From contig CAZQUR010000001.1 in NCBI GenBank assembly GCA_964596535.1, forward strand, positions 1-64,000: a DNA stretch of 64,000 nucleotides, read 5' to 3'. The stretch comes from GCA-002779465 sp964596535. GTDB taxonomy: Bacteria > Desulfobacterota > Desulfobacteria > Desulfobacterales > UBA2156. The translations under genes and the position numbers were made by a program. Positions 56,427 through 64,000 of this stretch are shown one piece after another. The notes below the pieces were generated by a model that saw only the letters and a list, made by a program, of their open reading frames with translations, did not search any database and had not been told where the DNA came from. Numbering within the stretch: the first letter of the stretch is position 1; the number at the start of each line of letters is the position of its first letter.

Positions 56427-57518
56427 ATGACACCCACCCCGGGGATTCCGGAACCCGGCGACAAAGCGAATCAAGCCGGTTTTTTCAAAGAGCGTCTTGA
56501 ATCACTCCACCCCGCCTATTTCGCCTTGGTCATGTCCACAGGAATCGTCTCCATTGCCGCCCATTACCAGGGTTTCGGGCTCATCGCCGGGGGGCTCTTC
56601 GGTCTGAATATCGGCGCTTACGGTATCCTTTGGGTCCTTTACATTGTCCGGATGATCCGGTTTGCAGACCGCTTCAAGGCGGATTTTCGTGATCATACCC
56701 TGGGCTTTGGGTTTTTCACCGTGGTGGCCGCATCCGGTGTGCTTGGAAGCCAAGTCCTCTTGCTTACGGGGAGCTTCATCGTGGCATCCGCCCTGTGGTA
56801 TCTCACCATCGTCTTGTGGATCGGCCTGATATACGGCATTTTTACCGGCCTCATCACCAAAGAAAACAAGCCCACCATCGCCGAAGGGATCAACGGTGGA
56901 TGGCTGTTGGCCATCGTGGCCACCCAGGCCGTGACGGTGTTGAGTACGTCCGTTGCACCGTTTTTTCAATCATGGCGGGAGCCCGTGCTGTTTCTGGCGT
57001 TTATCACCTGGCTCTTTGGGGGGATGCTCTACATCTGGGTCATCTCCCTGATTTTTTATCGATACATGTTCTTTCACTTCTCCCCCCGGGACCTGACCCC
57101 GCCCTACTGGATCAACATGGGGGCCGTGGCCATCTCCACCCTCGGCGGTACCGGACTCATTGCCAATGCCCGGGTCCCGTCCTTTCTCCATGAACTCCTG
57201 CCCTTTTTAAAGGGTTTCACCTTCTTCTTCTGGGCCACGGCCACCTGGTGGATTCCGATGCTGGTGATTCTCGGCGTGTGGCGGCACATCTATCGTCGAT
57301 TCCCTTTGCGGTACGACCCTTTGTTCTGGGGTGCGGTCTTTCCCCTGGGTATGTATACCGCCTGCACGCACCGCCTGGCCGAGGTGACCGGAATCCCTTT
57401 TATTGCGGACATTCCCAAAGGCTTTGTATACGTCGCTTTGGGGGCATGGTTGCTGACGTTCGCCGGCATGGTGCATGGACTCTTTGCGGGCATCCGGTCG
57501 GGCCGGTCTTCGCCGTGA
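56427..57518 (+). CDS. TDT-family (TehA/SLAC1-type) transporter
   Basis: A 363-residue membrane protein with about ten spans and the family's early M-S-T-G-I segment. Relatives export sulfite, carry C4-dicarboxylates or act as anion channels. AAGGAG lies 6 bases before ATG 56427. It is 57 bases after narI on the same strand, so nitrite or nitrate movement is a possible role, offered only as a guess from context. Confidence 0.82.
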   Translation: MTPTPGIPEPGDKANQAGFFKERLESLHPAYFALVMSTGIVSIAAHYQGFGLIAGGLFGLNIGAYGILWVLYIVRMIRFADRFKADFRDHTLGFGFFTVVAASGVLGSQVLLLTGSFIVASALWYLTIVLWIGLIYGIFTGLITKENKPTIAEGINGGWLLAIVATQAVTVLSTSVAPFFQSWREPVLFLAFITWLFGGMLYIWVISLIFYRYMFFHFSPRDLTPPYWINMGAVAISTLGGTGLIANARVPSFLHELLPFLKGFTFFFWATATWWIPMLVILGVWRHIYRRFPLRYDPLFWGAVFPLGMYTACTHRLAEVTGIPFIADIPKGFVYVALGAWLLTFAGMVHGLFAGIRSGRSSP

Positions 57519-57635
57519 GGGAGGTAGAGGTATTGGAACCGGCACCCGGTGATGCGCCGAAGGGGAGGGATGCGGAAAAAAACGAAGGCGGGAAAAAAGG
57601 GAATGCTTCTGTGCAAAAGACCCCTGGAGGAATGT

Positions 57636-57926
57636 ATGAACGCCATCGAGGCGTTTCACGGATGGAACGCTCCGGGGATGGTTCTGGGCGTGTTCATGAC
57701 CGATTTGTACCAGCGGCACAAAAAATCAGGGATCCGTGTCTGCCCGGAATGCGGCGAAGCCTATGCCGCCGCCCAGGGAAAAATCTGTCGATCCTGCAGT
57801 GGAAAAGGATATTATCGGCTTGAAAGCCACCGGGATGACGCGTCATCCTCCCTTGTGGATCCCCCTAAGGGGGATGCTGGTCCGGGCCCTATGGATAAAC
57901 CGGTGCTTGAGCCGCATTTCAGATGA
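57636..57926 (+). pseudogene. FmdE-like protein with its middle missing
   Basis: The 96-residue frame begins A-F-H-G-W-N-A-P-G-M-V-L-G-V-F-M-T-D-L, close to the start of FmdE-type proteins (formylmethanofuran dehydrogenase subunit E family). It jumps within 10 residues to a zinc-ribbon-like end V-C-P-E-C-G-E ... I-C-R-S-C. About 100 residues of the usual domain are absent, so an in-frame deletion is likely. TGGAGG precedes ATG 57636. It could still be a small real protein. Confidence 0.55.
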
Positions 57927-58102
57927 TGCTATGGAGGGCGGACGGTTGTCGATTCTCCCGGGATCGTACCACAAACCGGCGATGGCATTGGTTTCCGGGA
58001 TGCAGGGATGGGTCCGAGGCGCGGGACAGGATTCCTGTGTGATTTCGATGGTTCCAAGTCGTCCTTTCGGCCGTTTACGATTCCAAAACGGTTATCTTTG
58101 TC
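57927..58102 (+). other. unassigned segment before the truncated permease
   Basis: No gene is evident. The last 60 or so bases continue the permease frame backward to an in-frame TGA at 58040-58042, reading residues (L-S-A-V-Y-D-S-K-T-V-I-F-V) that could be permease sequence. The actual break would then lie between 57927 and 58042. Confidence 0.4.
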
Positions 58103-58678
58103 TTGTTTCATAACAACTGGATGGTGTATGCCGGTTTGGGGATGATCGTGCTCTGTTGGGCGTACATCTATCGGACCCCCATGGGCCTCCGGTTGCGGGC
58201 CGTGGGGGAGGATCCCCGGGCCGCCTTTGCCCGGGGCGAAAACCCGGTGCGGCTGCAATGGATCTACATCCTGTGCGGCGGCTTCCTGGTGGGGGCCGCA
58301 GGTGCGGCCTTTTCCCTTTTCGTCAAGCCGGGATGGGGCCGTCCCCAAGGTGCGGAAGGGACCGCATGGATCGCCCTGGCCCTGGTCATTTTCGGGGGGT
58401 GGCATCCCATACGCGCCGCCGCCGGGGCGTATCTCTTTTCCTTTTTACAGGTGCTGGGCATCTATTTTCAAGGATGGATCCCCACGGTTCCGGCTCAGGT
58501 TTTCCAGGTGGCGCCTTTTCCCCTCATGATATTCACGCTTTTGATCATCGCCTATGCCCATCGGACCGCCGACCCTGGGGAAGACCGGCGCCGTTCCCGG
58601 CTCAAAGCGCTGTTGGAGCTTTTCTCCGGCGCCGCGCCGTCGGCCCTGGGAAAACCCCTTCGCCCGGGGTCCTTATAA
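58103..58678 (+). pseudogene. 5'-truncated ABC permease (BmpA/nucleoside-type system)
   Basis: The frame covers the C-terminal two-thirds of a branched-chain/nucleoside-type permease: T-P-M-G-L-R-L-R-A-V-G-E-D-P-R-A-A, the G-W-G-R-P-Q-G-A-E-G-T-A-W-I-A-L-A-L-V-I-F-G turn, and two terminal spans. Full proteins are near 300 residues; here 191 remain, opening on TTG with no binding site. No partner ATPase or binding-protein gene is next to it, so it is probably a leftover. Confidence 0.65.
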
Positions 58679-58890
58679 CGGGGACGCCGCTCGGAGACCG
58701 CCAGATATGTTTTACTTTAAGCGCCACTTGAACCGCAACAACGGGCCCGTCTCCTGCCGCGTTGACCGGAGAGCGTTAATTTCACCTGAACGACGGGAAA
58801 AAAGATATGATGCGTGCCCACTGGTTCCAGCATGTTCCTTTGAAGGATTGGGAAGTATCGCGCCGTGGCGTCCGGAAAAAAAATACCGCA

Positions 58891-59367
58891 TTATCCACTA
58901 CCCGACGGCCAAGCCCCTGTCGTTTCTGACCGGTGCCGGCGGATGACAAACCACCGGGCGAACCAATACGCGGCAACAGCCGGCAGAATGCCCAAAATCA
59001 TTCCCGCCGAGACCATGGCAACCGTTAAATCCGTTCCCATTTTCATCAACTCCAACACCGTGCGCGGGCGCGCATCAAAAGGCGTCAGGTTGAAAAAAAA
59101 GGTGCCCACGCGGTAACTTAGAAAATAAAAAAGGGGAATGGTGGCGGGGTTGGCGAACCAGACACCGATGACCGCCGCTGCTTTGCTCCCTTTGAAAAGA
59201 AACGCCAGCGCCACCGCCAAAACGGTGTGAAACGGGATGGTGGGGGTAATTCCCACAAAAACACCGATGGCAAACCCCAGCGCAATGAAGTGGGGATCCC
59301 CTTCCAGCCGTTTGACCTTTTGGTATAAAACCCTGAGCCGGTCTTTGATGTTTTGAGATATATTCAT
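58891..59367 (-). CDS. DUF2062 membrane protein
   Basis: A 158-residue protein with the DUF2062 pattern: a charged N-terminal helix, the G-x-A-I-G-V-F-V-G-I-T-P segment, and W-F-A-N-P-A-T-I-P-L-F-Y before the last spans. Its function is unknown across the family. Start ATG 59367 faces the next gene across about 200 bases. Confidence 0.85.
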   Translation of the reverse strand: MNISQNIKDRLRVLYQKVKRLEGDPHFIALGFAIGVFVGITPTIPFHTVLAVALAFLFKGSKAAAVIGVWFANPATIPLFYFLSYRVGTFFFNLTPFDARPRTVLELMKMGTDLTVAMVSAGMILGILPAVAAYWFARWFVIRRHRSETTGAWPSGSG

Positions 59368-59575
59368 TAACGGCTATTGTTCTTTCGGAGGACGCCATTC
59401 AGGAGTCGGTCGCCACAGGAGATCATTAGATACCACTACGATTTTCTAGTTTCAATTCTTTTCGACGCCTTCTTTTGGAAGAAAAAAGGCCATGAACTTG
59501 ACTTTTTCTTGAATAACGAGTAATTTCTATAAAATGATTCGTATTGCGGCAAATCCGGCAAAAAAGGAGGAACGC

Positions 59576-59950
59576 ATGGTTAAGAAAAGAGGAAAACCGG
59601 TGAGTTTCGACGCCATGGTGAAATTTTTCATGCAGGCCTATCAAATTCCCACCAAACGCGATGTCGATAAAATCCTGAAAAGCATGGAGCGGATTGAGGG
59701 ACAACTCAAGACACTGATGAGTCAAACGCCTTCTGCTTCCCGGAAAAAGAGAACCCCGCGCGAAAAATCAGAAGGGAATGCCACGAGCCGTGTCCTGGAA
59801 GTCATCCGGAAACACAAAGACGGGATCGACGTTCCGGGTATCCGTACCGAAACCGGATTTGAAGATAAAAAGCTGCGCAATATCATCTTCCGGCTGCACA
59901 ATCTCGAAAAAATAAAGCGAAAGGGCCGGGGCGTTTACGTCGCTGCCTGA
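59576..59950 (+). CDS. small winged-helix-like protein
   Basis: A 124-residue basic protein. Residues 1-50 include a helical, possibly coiled-coil, segment; a Lys/Arg-rich linker follows (R-K-K-R-T-P-R-E-K). From about 65 a winged-helix pattern appears (V-L-E-V-I-R-K-H-K-D-G-I-D ... K-L-R-N-I-I-F-R-L), ending G-K-G-R-G-V-Y-V-like. It may bind DNA; I do not recognise a named family. AAAGGAGG precedes ATG 59576, and a repeat element begins on its stop codon. Confidence 0.7.
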   Translation: MVKKRGKPVSFDAMVKFFMQAYQIPTKRDVDKILKSMERIEGQLKTLMSQTPSASRKKRTPREKSEGNATSRVLEVIRKHKDGIDVPGIRTETGFEDKKLRNIIFRLHNLEKIKRKGRGVYVAA

Positions 59951-60058
59951 CCGGAATCCTTCCCGCACGCCCGCCTTTTAAGGCGGGGTTAAGGGAAGCG
60001 ATCTTAAAACGGGCATTTTCCTTACCGGGGAGCCCCGCCCTTCAGGGCGGGAGGCTCC
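59948..60058. repeat. two-hairpin repeat element, copy B (fullest)
   Basis: The element begins on the TGA of the preceding gene. The first hairpin pairs CCCGCC (59970-59975) with GGCGGG (59982-59987) around TTTTAA, inside an outer CTTCCC/GGGAAG pair (59959-59964, 59993-59998). The second pairs a 12-base arm (60029-60040) with 60045-60058 around TTCA, with a GA bulge. Partial copies are at 18121 and 29117. The style resembles the palindromic ends of IS200/IS605-type elements, but no transposase is present. Confidence 0.6.
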
Positions 60059-60239
60059 ATTCCACCGATAATCCATATTTTCAGGCGATGTTAAATGCCG
60101 GGTGTGTTTCGGCAGGACCATAAGGACGCGGTTTTTTCTTTGTTCGGCCTGAAAAAAAGATCTGAAACCCTGCCCAGCGGTTCTCGGACGACGGGGGCCC
60201 GGGTGTCCAATGGGATCGGAAGATAAAAAGGAGAAGCGT

Positions 60240-63227
60240 GTGACGCAATCGGCTTTGCCCGAAGAGATGTTTGCACAAGGACAGCGCGTATCGGGGTATA
60301 CAGTGACACGATGCGCCGCATTGGATCGGATCGAGGCGCAGGTGGTGGAACTGCGGCATGATGCCACCGGCGCCCGGCACCTGCATATTGCCAGAGCCGA
60401 CAGGGAAAACACCTTCGGCGTCACCCTCAAAACGGTTCCCCGGGATTCCACCGGCGTGGCCCATATCCTGGAGCACACGGTTTTGTGCGGATCGAAACGG
60501 TTTCCGGTGAAAGACCCCTTTTTCTCCATGCTGAAAAGGAGTTTGAGCACCTTCATGAACGCTTTTACGGCACCGGATGCCACCCTCTATCCCTTTTCCA
60601 CCCAGAACCGCAAGGATTACTACAACCTCATGGATGTCTACCTGGACGCCGTCTTTCATCCGAGATTGGATCCCTTGAGCTTCAAGCAGGAGGGACACCG
60701 GCTCGCGGTCGAAGAAAATCCGGAAAATCCCGAAGCGGTCTCCCTGGCCTTTAAAGGGGTGGTTTATAGTGAGATGAAAGGCGCCATGTCCTCCCCCGAC
60801 CAGGTGATGGTGCGCTCCATTCTCAACGCCCTCTACCCCTCCACCACCTACCGCCACAATTCCGGGGGGGAGCCGCTGGAAATTTTGGATCTCACCTACG
60901 ACCAATTGAAGCGGTTCCATGATGTACACTATCATCCCAGCAACGCCTACTTTTATACGTACGGGAACCTTCCGTTGGAAGATCACCTGGTTTTCATCGC
61001 TGAAAGGGTCCTGGATCAATTCGGCCGCATCGACCCGGCCACCGATGTTTCGCCGCAACCCCGCTGGGAACAACCCGAGTCGGCGCAGTATTTCTATCCA
61101 TTCGGACCGGATGAAGCCGGCGCCAGGAAATCCCAGGCATGCGTGGCCTGGTTGACGGCGGACGTGAGAAACGCCTTCGATGTCCTGACGCTGACCCTTT
61201 TAACCGAGATCCTTTTGGGGAACGCCGCATCGCCCTTGAGAAAGGCCCTCATGGATTCCCGGTTGGGAAGCGCCCTTTCCGACGGCACCGGCTATGAACC
61301 CGATTACCGGGACACCCTGTTCGCCTGCGGCCTGAAAGATATCGACGCCGCCCGGGCCCACGACGTGGAAGAAATTGTCCTGGAAACGCTGGCGGGTCTG
61401 GCCCATAAAGGGATCGACAAGGACCTGGTGGCATCGGCCATCCACCAACTGGAATTTCACCGGAAGGAGGTGACCCATCATCCCTATCCTTACGGCATCA
61501 AGCTGCTCATGGCCTCCTTCGGGCCCTGGCTGCATGACGGAGATCCCTCTGCGCGGCTCATGTTCGAAAACGACCTGGAAAAAATCCGCGCCGCCCTGAA
61601 GCAGGGTCCTTTTTTCGAAGAGGCGATCCGGCGATTCTTCCTTGATAACCCGCACCGGGTCCTTTTGACCCTTTCCCCGGATCCGGAAATGGAAGAAAAG
61701 ATCGAAGGACAGACGCAAAAAAAGCTCAACGCGATCAAAGAAAGACTGACCCCGAAAGACATTGAAAAAATCCGCGCCGACGACCGTGCGCTCCAGGCCC
61801 TGCAGGAATCCGAAGAGCCGGTGGATCTGCTTCCCACCTTGAAGATCGAGGACATCCCTCCCCTTGTGGTTCGGGTAACACCTTCCGAATTTGAAAACGC
61901 CCCGGCGGTTTGTTACGATCAACCCACCGCCGGCATCTTTTACTTTACGGCGGCGGCCCGGATCGCGGGCCTCGATGACGCCGACTTGTCTCTGGTGCCC
62001 TTTTTCTGTTATGCTTTGTCGAGAATCGGCACGAAAACGAAGGATTATGTCGAGTTGGCAAAAAAGATCAGCCGGTTCGCCGGAGGCATCGGTTTTGCCG
62101 CCAACGCCCGCACCCGCTGCGACACCGCCGGTGAAAGCGCGCCGTTTCTGGCATTGGGCGCCAAATGCCTCAACCGGAATCGGGTGCATGTCTTTGACAT
62201 CCTCGACGAGATCCTGTCGGCCTTCGACACCACGGATCTATCCCGCATCGCCGCGCTTCTCGATGAATATCGGGCGGGCCTGGAAGCCGGCGTGGTTCAT
62301 AACGGGCATCGGCTCGCCATGTCCCTGGCCTCCCGGAATTTTGTCCCCGCCGCCGCCTTGGACGAGATCTGGCACGGCGTGACCCACCTCAAGGCCGTAA
62401 AAGCGATAACGGCACACCCGAAAGACGATTTTCCGGCGGCGTTCGCAAAACGGTTGGAGACCATCGGAAAGACCGTGTTTCAACCCGAAAATGTGCAAAT
62501 GGCCTTCATCGGGGATGCAAAAACTCTGAAACAGGCGGCCCGGGACGTTCGCGGCAGCGCATTTTTATCGCGCGTTCCCGAACCCGCGGCTTCGGCGGCG
62601 CCCTTTGACTCCCCTCCTGTGGAGATCGGAGCGGAGCGCGTCCGGGAGGGATGGAGCACGGCTTCGGCGGTCTCTTTCGTGGCCAAAGCGTTTAAAGTGG
62701 TTCGGATGGTTCACGAGGATGCGCCGGCCCTGTCCGTCATCGCCAAGCTGTTGCGGTCATTGATTTTACACCGGGAAATCCGGGAAAAGGGCGGGGCCTA
62801 CGGCGCGTTCGCCGTCTACAATCCGGAAGCGGGTGTCTTCAGCCTGTGCTCCTACCGGGACCCCCATATCGTGGAGACACTGAACGTGTATGACAAGGCC
62901 GCGGCGTTCATCCGCTCCGGCGATTACACGGAAACGGACGTGGCGGAAGCCATCTTACAGGTTTGTTCCGAAATCGATCGGCCGGATCCCCCCGGACCCG
63001 CCGCCAAGAAGGCCTTTGTCCGGAGCCTGATCCGCCTTTCCGATGATGACCGGCAACGCTTCAAAGAAACCCTGTTATCCATCACCCGGGACCGTGTGGT
63101 GGATACGGCCCGAAAGTACTTCGCCCTTGAAAGCACGGATTGTGCCGTGGCGGTCATATCGGGGGACCCGCTCCTCAAGGCGGCCAATGCGCGGCTGGAT
63201 CCCCCCCTGACGCTGAAAAGGATTTAA
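60240..63227 (+). CDS. M16C-family metallopeptidase (PreP/Cym1-like)
   Basis: A 995-residue zinc protease with the inverted motif H75-x2-E78-H79 (A-H-I-L-E-H) and a downstream Glu in V-Y-S-E-M-K-G. Like presequence proteases it contains two M16 halves in a single chain. It lacks a signal peptide, so it probably degrades peptides in the cytoplasm. GTG 60240 sits 6 bases after AAGGAG (60228-60233); an in-frame ATG at 60210 would add ten residues. fabH begins 4 bases after its stop codon. Confidence 0.92.
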   Translation: MTQSALPEEMFAQGQRVSGYTVTRCAALDRIEAQVVELRHDATGARHLHIARADRENTFGVTLKTVPRDSTGVAHILEHTVLCGSKRFPVKDPFFSMLKRSLSTFMNAFTAPDATLYPFSTQNRKDYYNLMDVYLDAVFHPRLDPLSFKQEGHRLAVEENPENPEAVSLAFKGVVYSEMKGAMSSPDQVMVRSILNALYPSTTYRHNSGGEPLEILDLTYDQLKRFHDVHYHPSNAYFYTYGNLPLEDHLVFIAERVLDQFGRIDPATDVSPQPRWEQPESAQYFYPFGPDEAGARKSQACVAWLTADVRNAFDVLTLTLLTEILLGNAASPLRKALMDSRLGSALSDGTGYEPDYRDTLFACGLKDIDAARAHDVEEIVLETLAGLAHKGIDKDLVASAIHQLEFHRKEVTHHPYPYGIKLLMASFGPWLHDGDPSARLMFENDLEKIRAALKQGPFFEEAIRRFFLDNPHRVLLTLSPDPEMEEKIEGQTQKKLNAIKERLTPKDIEKIRADDRALQALQESEEPVDLLPTLKIEDIPPLVVRVTPSEFENAPAVCYDQPTAGIFYFTAAARIAGLDDADLSLVPFFCYALSRIGTKTKDYVELAKKISRFAGGIGFAANARTRCDTAGESAPFLALGAKCLNRNRVHVFDILDEILSAFDTTDLSRIAALLDEYRAGLEAGVVHNGHRLAMSLASRNFVPAAALDEIWHGVTHLKAVKAITAHPKDDFPAAFAKRLETIGKTVFQPENVQMAFIGDAKTLKQAARDVRGSAFLSRVPEPAASAAPFDSPPVEIGAERVREGWSTASAVSFVAKAFKVVRMVHEDAPALSVIAKLLRSLILHREIREKGGAYGAFAVYNPEAGVFSLCSYRDPHIVETLNVYDKAAAFIRSGDYTETDVAEAILQVCSEIDRPDPPGPAAKKAFVRSLIRLSDDDRQRFKETLLSITRDRVVDTARKYFALESTDCAVAVISGDPLLKAANARLDPPLTLKRI

Positions 63228-63230
63228 TCC

Positions 63231-64000
63231 ATGAAATCGGTCTGTATTGTGGGAACCGGGTCCCATCTCCCTCCGAAGGTATTGAGCAACAAGGACCTGG
63301 AACAAATGGGCCTGGATACGGACGATGAATGGATCGTGCAGCGCACCGGCATCCGGGAGCGACGGGTCGCCGCCCCGGAGGTGTGCACCTCCGACTTGGC
63401 GCTGGAGGCCTCCAGGAAGGCGTTTGAGATGGCGGGGATCACCGCCAGGGACGTGGGCCTCATCATCGTGGCCACCATCACCCCGGACACCTGTTGCCCG
63501 GCCGCCGCCAACTGGCTTCAGGCCAAGCTCGACGCGCCCCAGGCCGTTACCTTCGATATCACGGCGGCCTGCTCGGGATTCATCTTCGGCCTGAACGCCG
63601 CCGAACAGTATCTGAAGACCGGCGCCAGCCGCACCGTTCTCGTGGCGGCCTCCGAAGTTATGAGCCGCACCGTGAACTGGAGGGACCGTTCTTCCTGCAT
63701 CCTGTGGGGGGACGGCGCCGGTGCCGCAGTCCTCACCCTTGGCGAAGCGGGGCATCGCTTGTATTCTACGCACATCCACACGGACGGCGCCAATGGACAA
63801 GACCTGCTGCTTCCCGGAGGCGGTTCCCGGACCACCCCCATTTCCCACGAGAGCGTGGACAAGGGCCTGCACTACCTGACCATGATCGAGGCCAACTTGA
63901 GTTTCCGGGTGGCGGTGCGGCATTTCATCGGCGCCATTCAGGAGGCGGCCGCGCATAACGATATTCCGGTCTCGGCCATCGACTGGTTCATTCCCCACCA
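63231..64000 (+). CDS. fabH: beta-ketoacyl-ACP synthase III (partial, runs off the window)
   Basis: FabH starts fatty-acid synthesis by joining acetyl-CoA and malonyl-ACP. The visible 256 codons include D-E-W-I-V-Q-R-T-G-I, the catalytic Cys114 in T-A-A-C-S-G-F and G-D-G-A-G-A. The His and Asn of the triad would lie just beyond the end. A short AAAGGA site precedes ATG 63231. Note the distance from the fab cluster at 36.8-41 kb, which has no fabH. Confidence 0.93.
   Translation, partial: MKSVCIVGTGSHLPPKVLSNKDLEQMGLDTDDEWIVQRTGIRERRVAAPEVCTSDLALEASRKAFEMAGITARDVGLIIVATITPDTCCPAAANWLQAKLDAPQAVTFDITAACSGFIFGLNAAEQYLKTGASRTVLVAASEVMSRTVNWRDRSSCILWGDGAGAAVLTLGEAGHRLYSTHIHTDGANGQDLLLPGGGSRTTPISHESVDKGLHYLTMIEANLSFRVAVRHFIGAIQEAAAHNDIPVSAIDWFIPH

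Noticed and set aside
58554..58946. 130-codon plus-strand open frame after the permease remnant
   Set aside because: Its first third is another frame of the permease and its last part is antisense to the DUF2062 gene; no start signal.

Overview
The window looks like part of a GC-rich chromosome from a Gram-negative anaerobe, most likely Desulfobacterota (the former Deltaproteobacteria). The envelope genes (Mla lipid transport, BamD, lipoproteins) show an outer membrane. Rubrerythrin, a GlpA-like/DUF1667 oxidoreductase set, a sodium-pumping decarboxylase pair, FmdE-like and DUF2249 remnants and an archaeal-type short ProS fit that group. The assignment is inference from gene content; no 16S gene is present.

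Layout. 0.66-4.7 kb (+): a compact mlaEFDCA operon in which the MlaF ATPase carries an extra C-terminal domain resembling a degenerate GGDEF domain. 4.8-12.5 kb (-): a carbohydrate operon of six genes (glycogen-binding protein, 6-phosphogluconolactonase, GH100 neutral invertase, GH63-type glucosidase, glucose 1-dehydrogenase, GT5 glycogen synthase). 13-16.2 kb (+): a three-gene GlpA-like / NAD(P)-FAD oxidoreductase / DUF1667 operon, followed by a convergent HAD phosphatase and a radical SAM gene. 18.3-22.1 kb: an MFS transporter, a small unknown protein, rubrerythrin and thioredoxin transcribed divergently from near-consensus promoters, bamD and rpmB. 22.1-27 kb (-): ispG-proS and rel. 27.2-29.1 kb (+): a protein with two Cys-containing HTH-like repeats, then an MltF-like transglycosylase.

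29.2-41.0 kb (-) is a dense housekeeping block in two apparent transcription units. rpmF-acd-fabG-acpP-fabF makes fatty-acid components and includes an unexpected acyl-CoA dehydrogenase. rpiB-glyA-dCMP deaminase-nrdR-ribD-ribE-ribBA-ribH-nusB-MBL links pentose, one-carbon, nucleotide and flavin synthesis. A terminator/promoter pair separates the two. 41.5-44.9 kb (+): gltX, tRNA-Gln(CTG) and glnS. 44.9-47.6 kb (-): oadG-oadB with a rubredoxin-DUF2231 membrane protein and a monooxygenase-fold protein.

47.7-58.7 kb is the most irregular stretch. An apparently intact narGHJI nitrate reductase operon plus a TDT-family transporter is flanked by damaged genes: a frameshifted DUF2249 gene, a TusA-cysteine desulfurase fusion with a frameshift and an amber codon that runs into a hemerythrin remnant, an FmdE-like gene lacking its middle, and a 5'-truncated ABC permease. 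An Rrf2 regulator sits divergent from nar, and a 10-G tract lies just upstream of the nar promoter. 58.9-64 kb: DUF2062, a small winged-helix-like protein, a two-hairpin repeat also seen elsewhere in the window, an M16C metallopeptidase and the start of fabH, which runs off the end.
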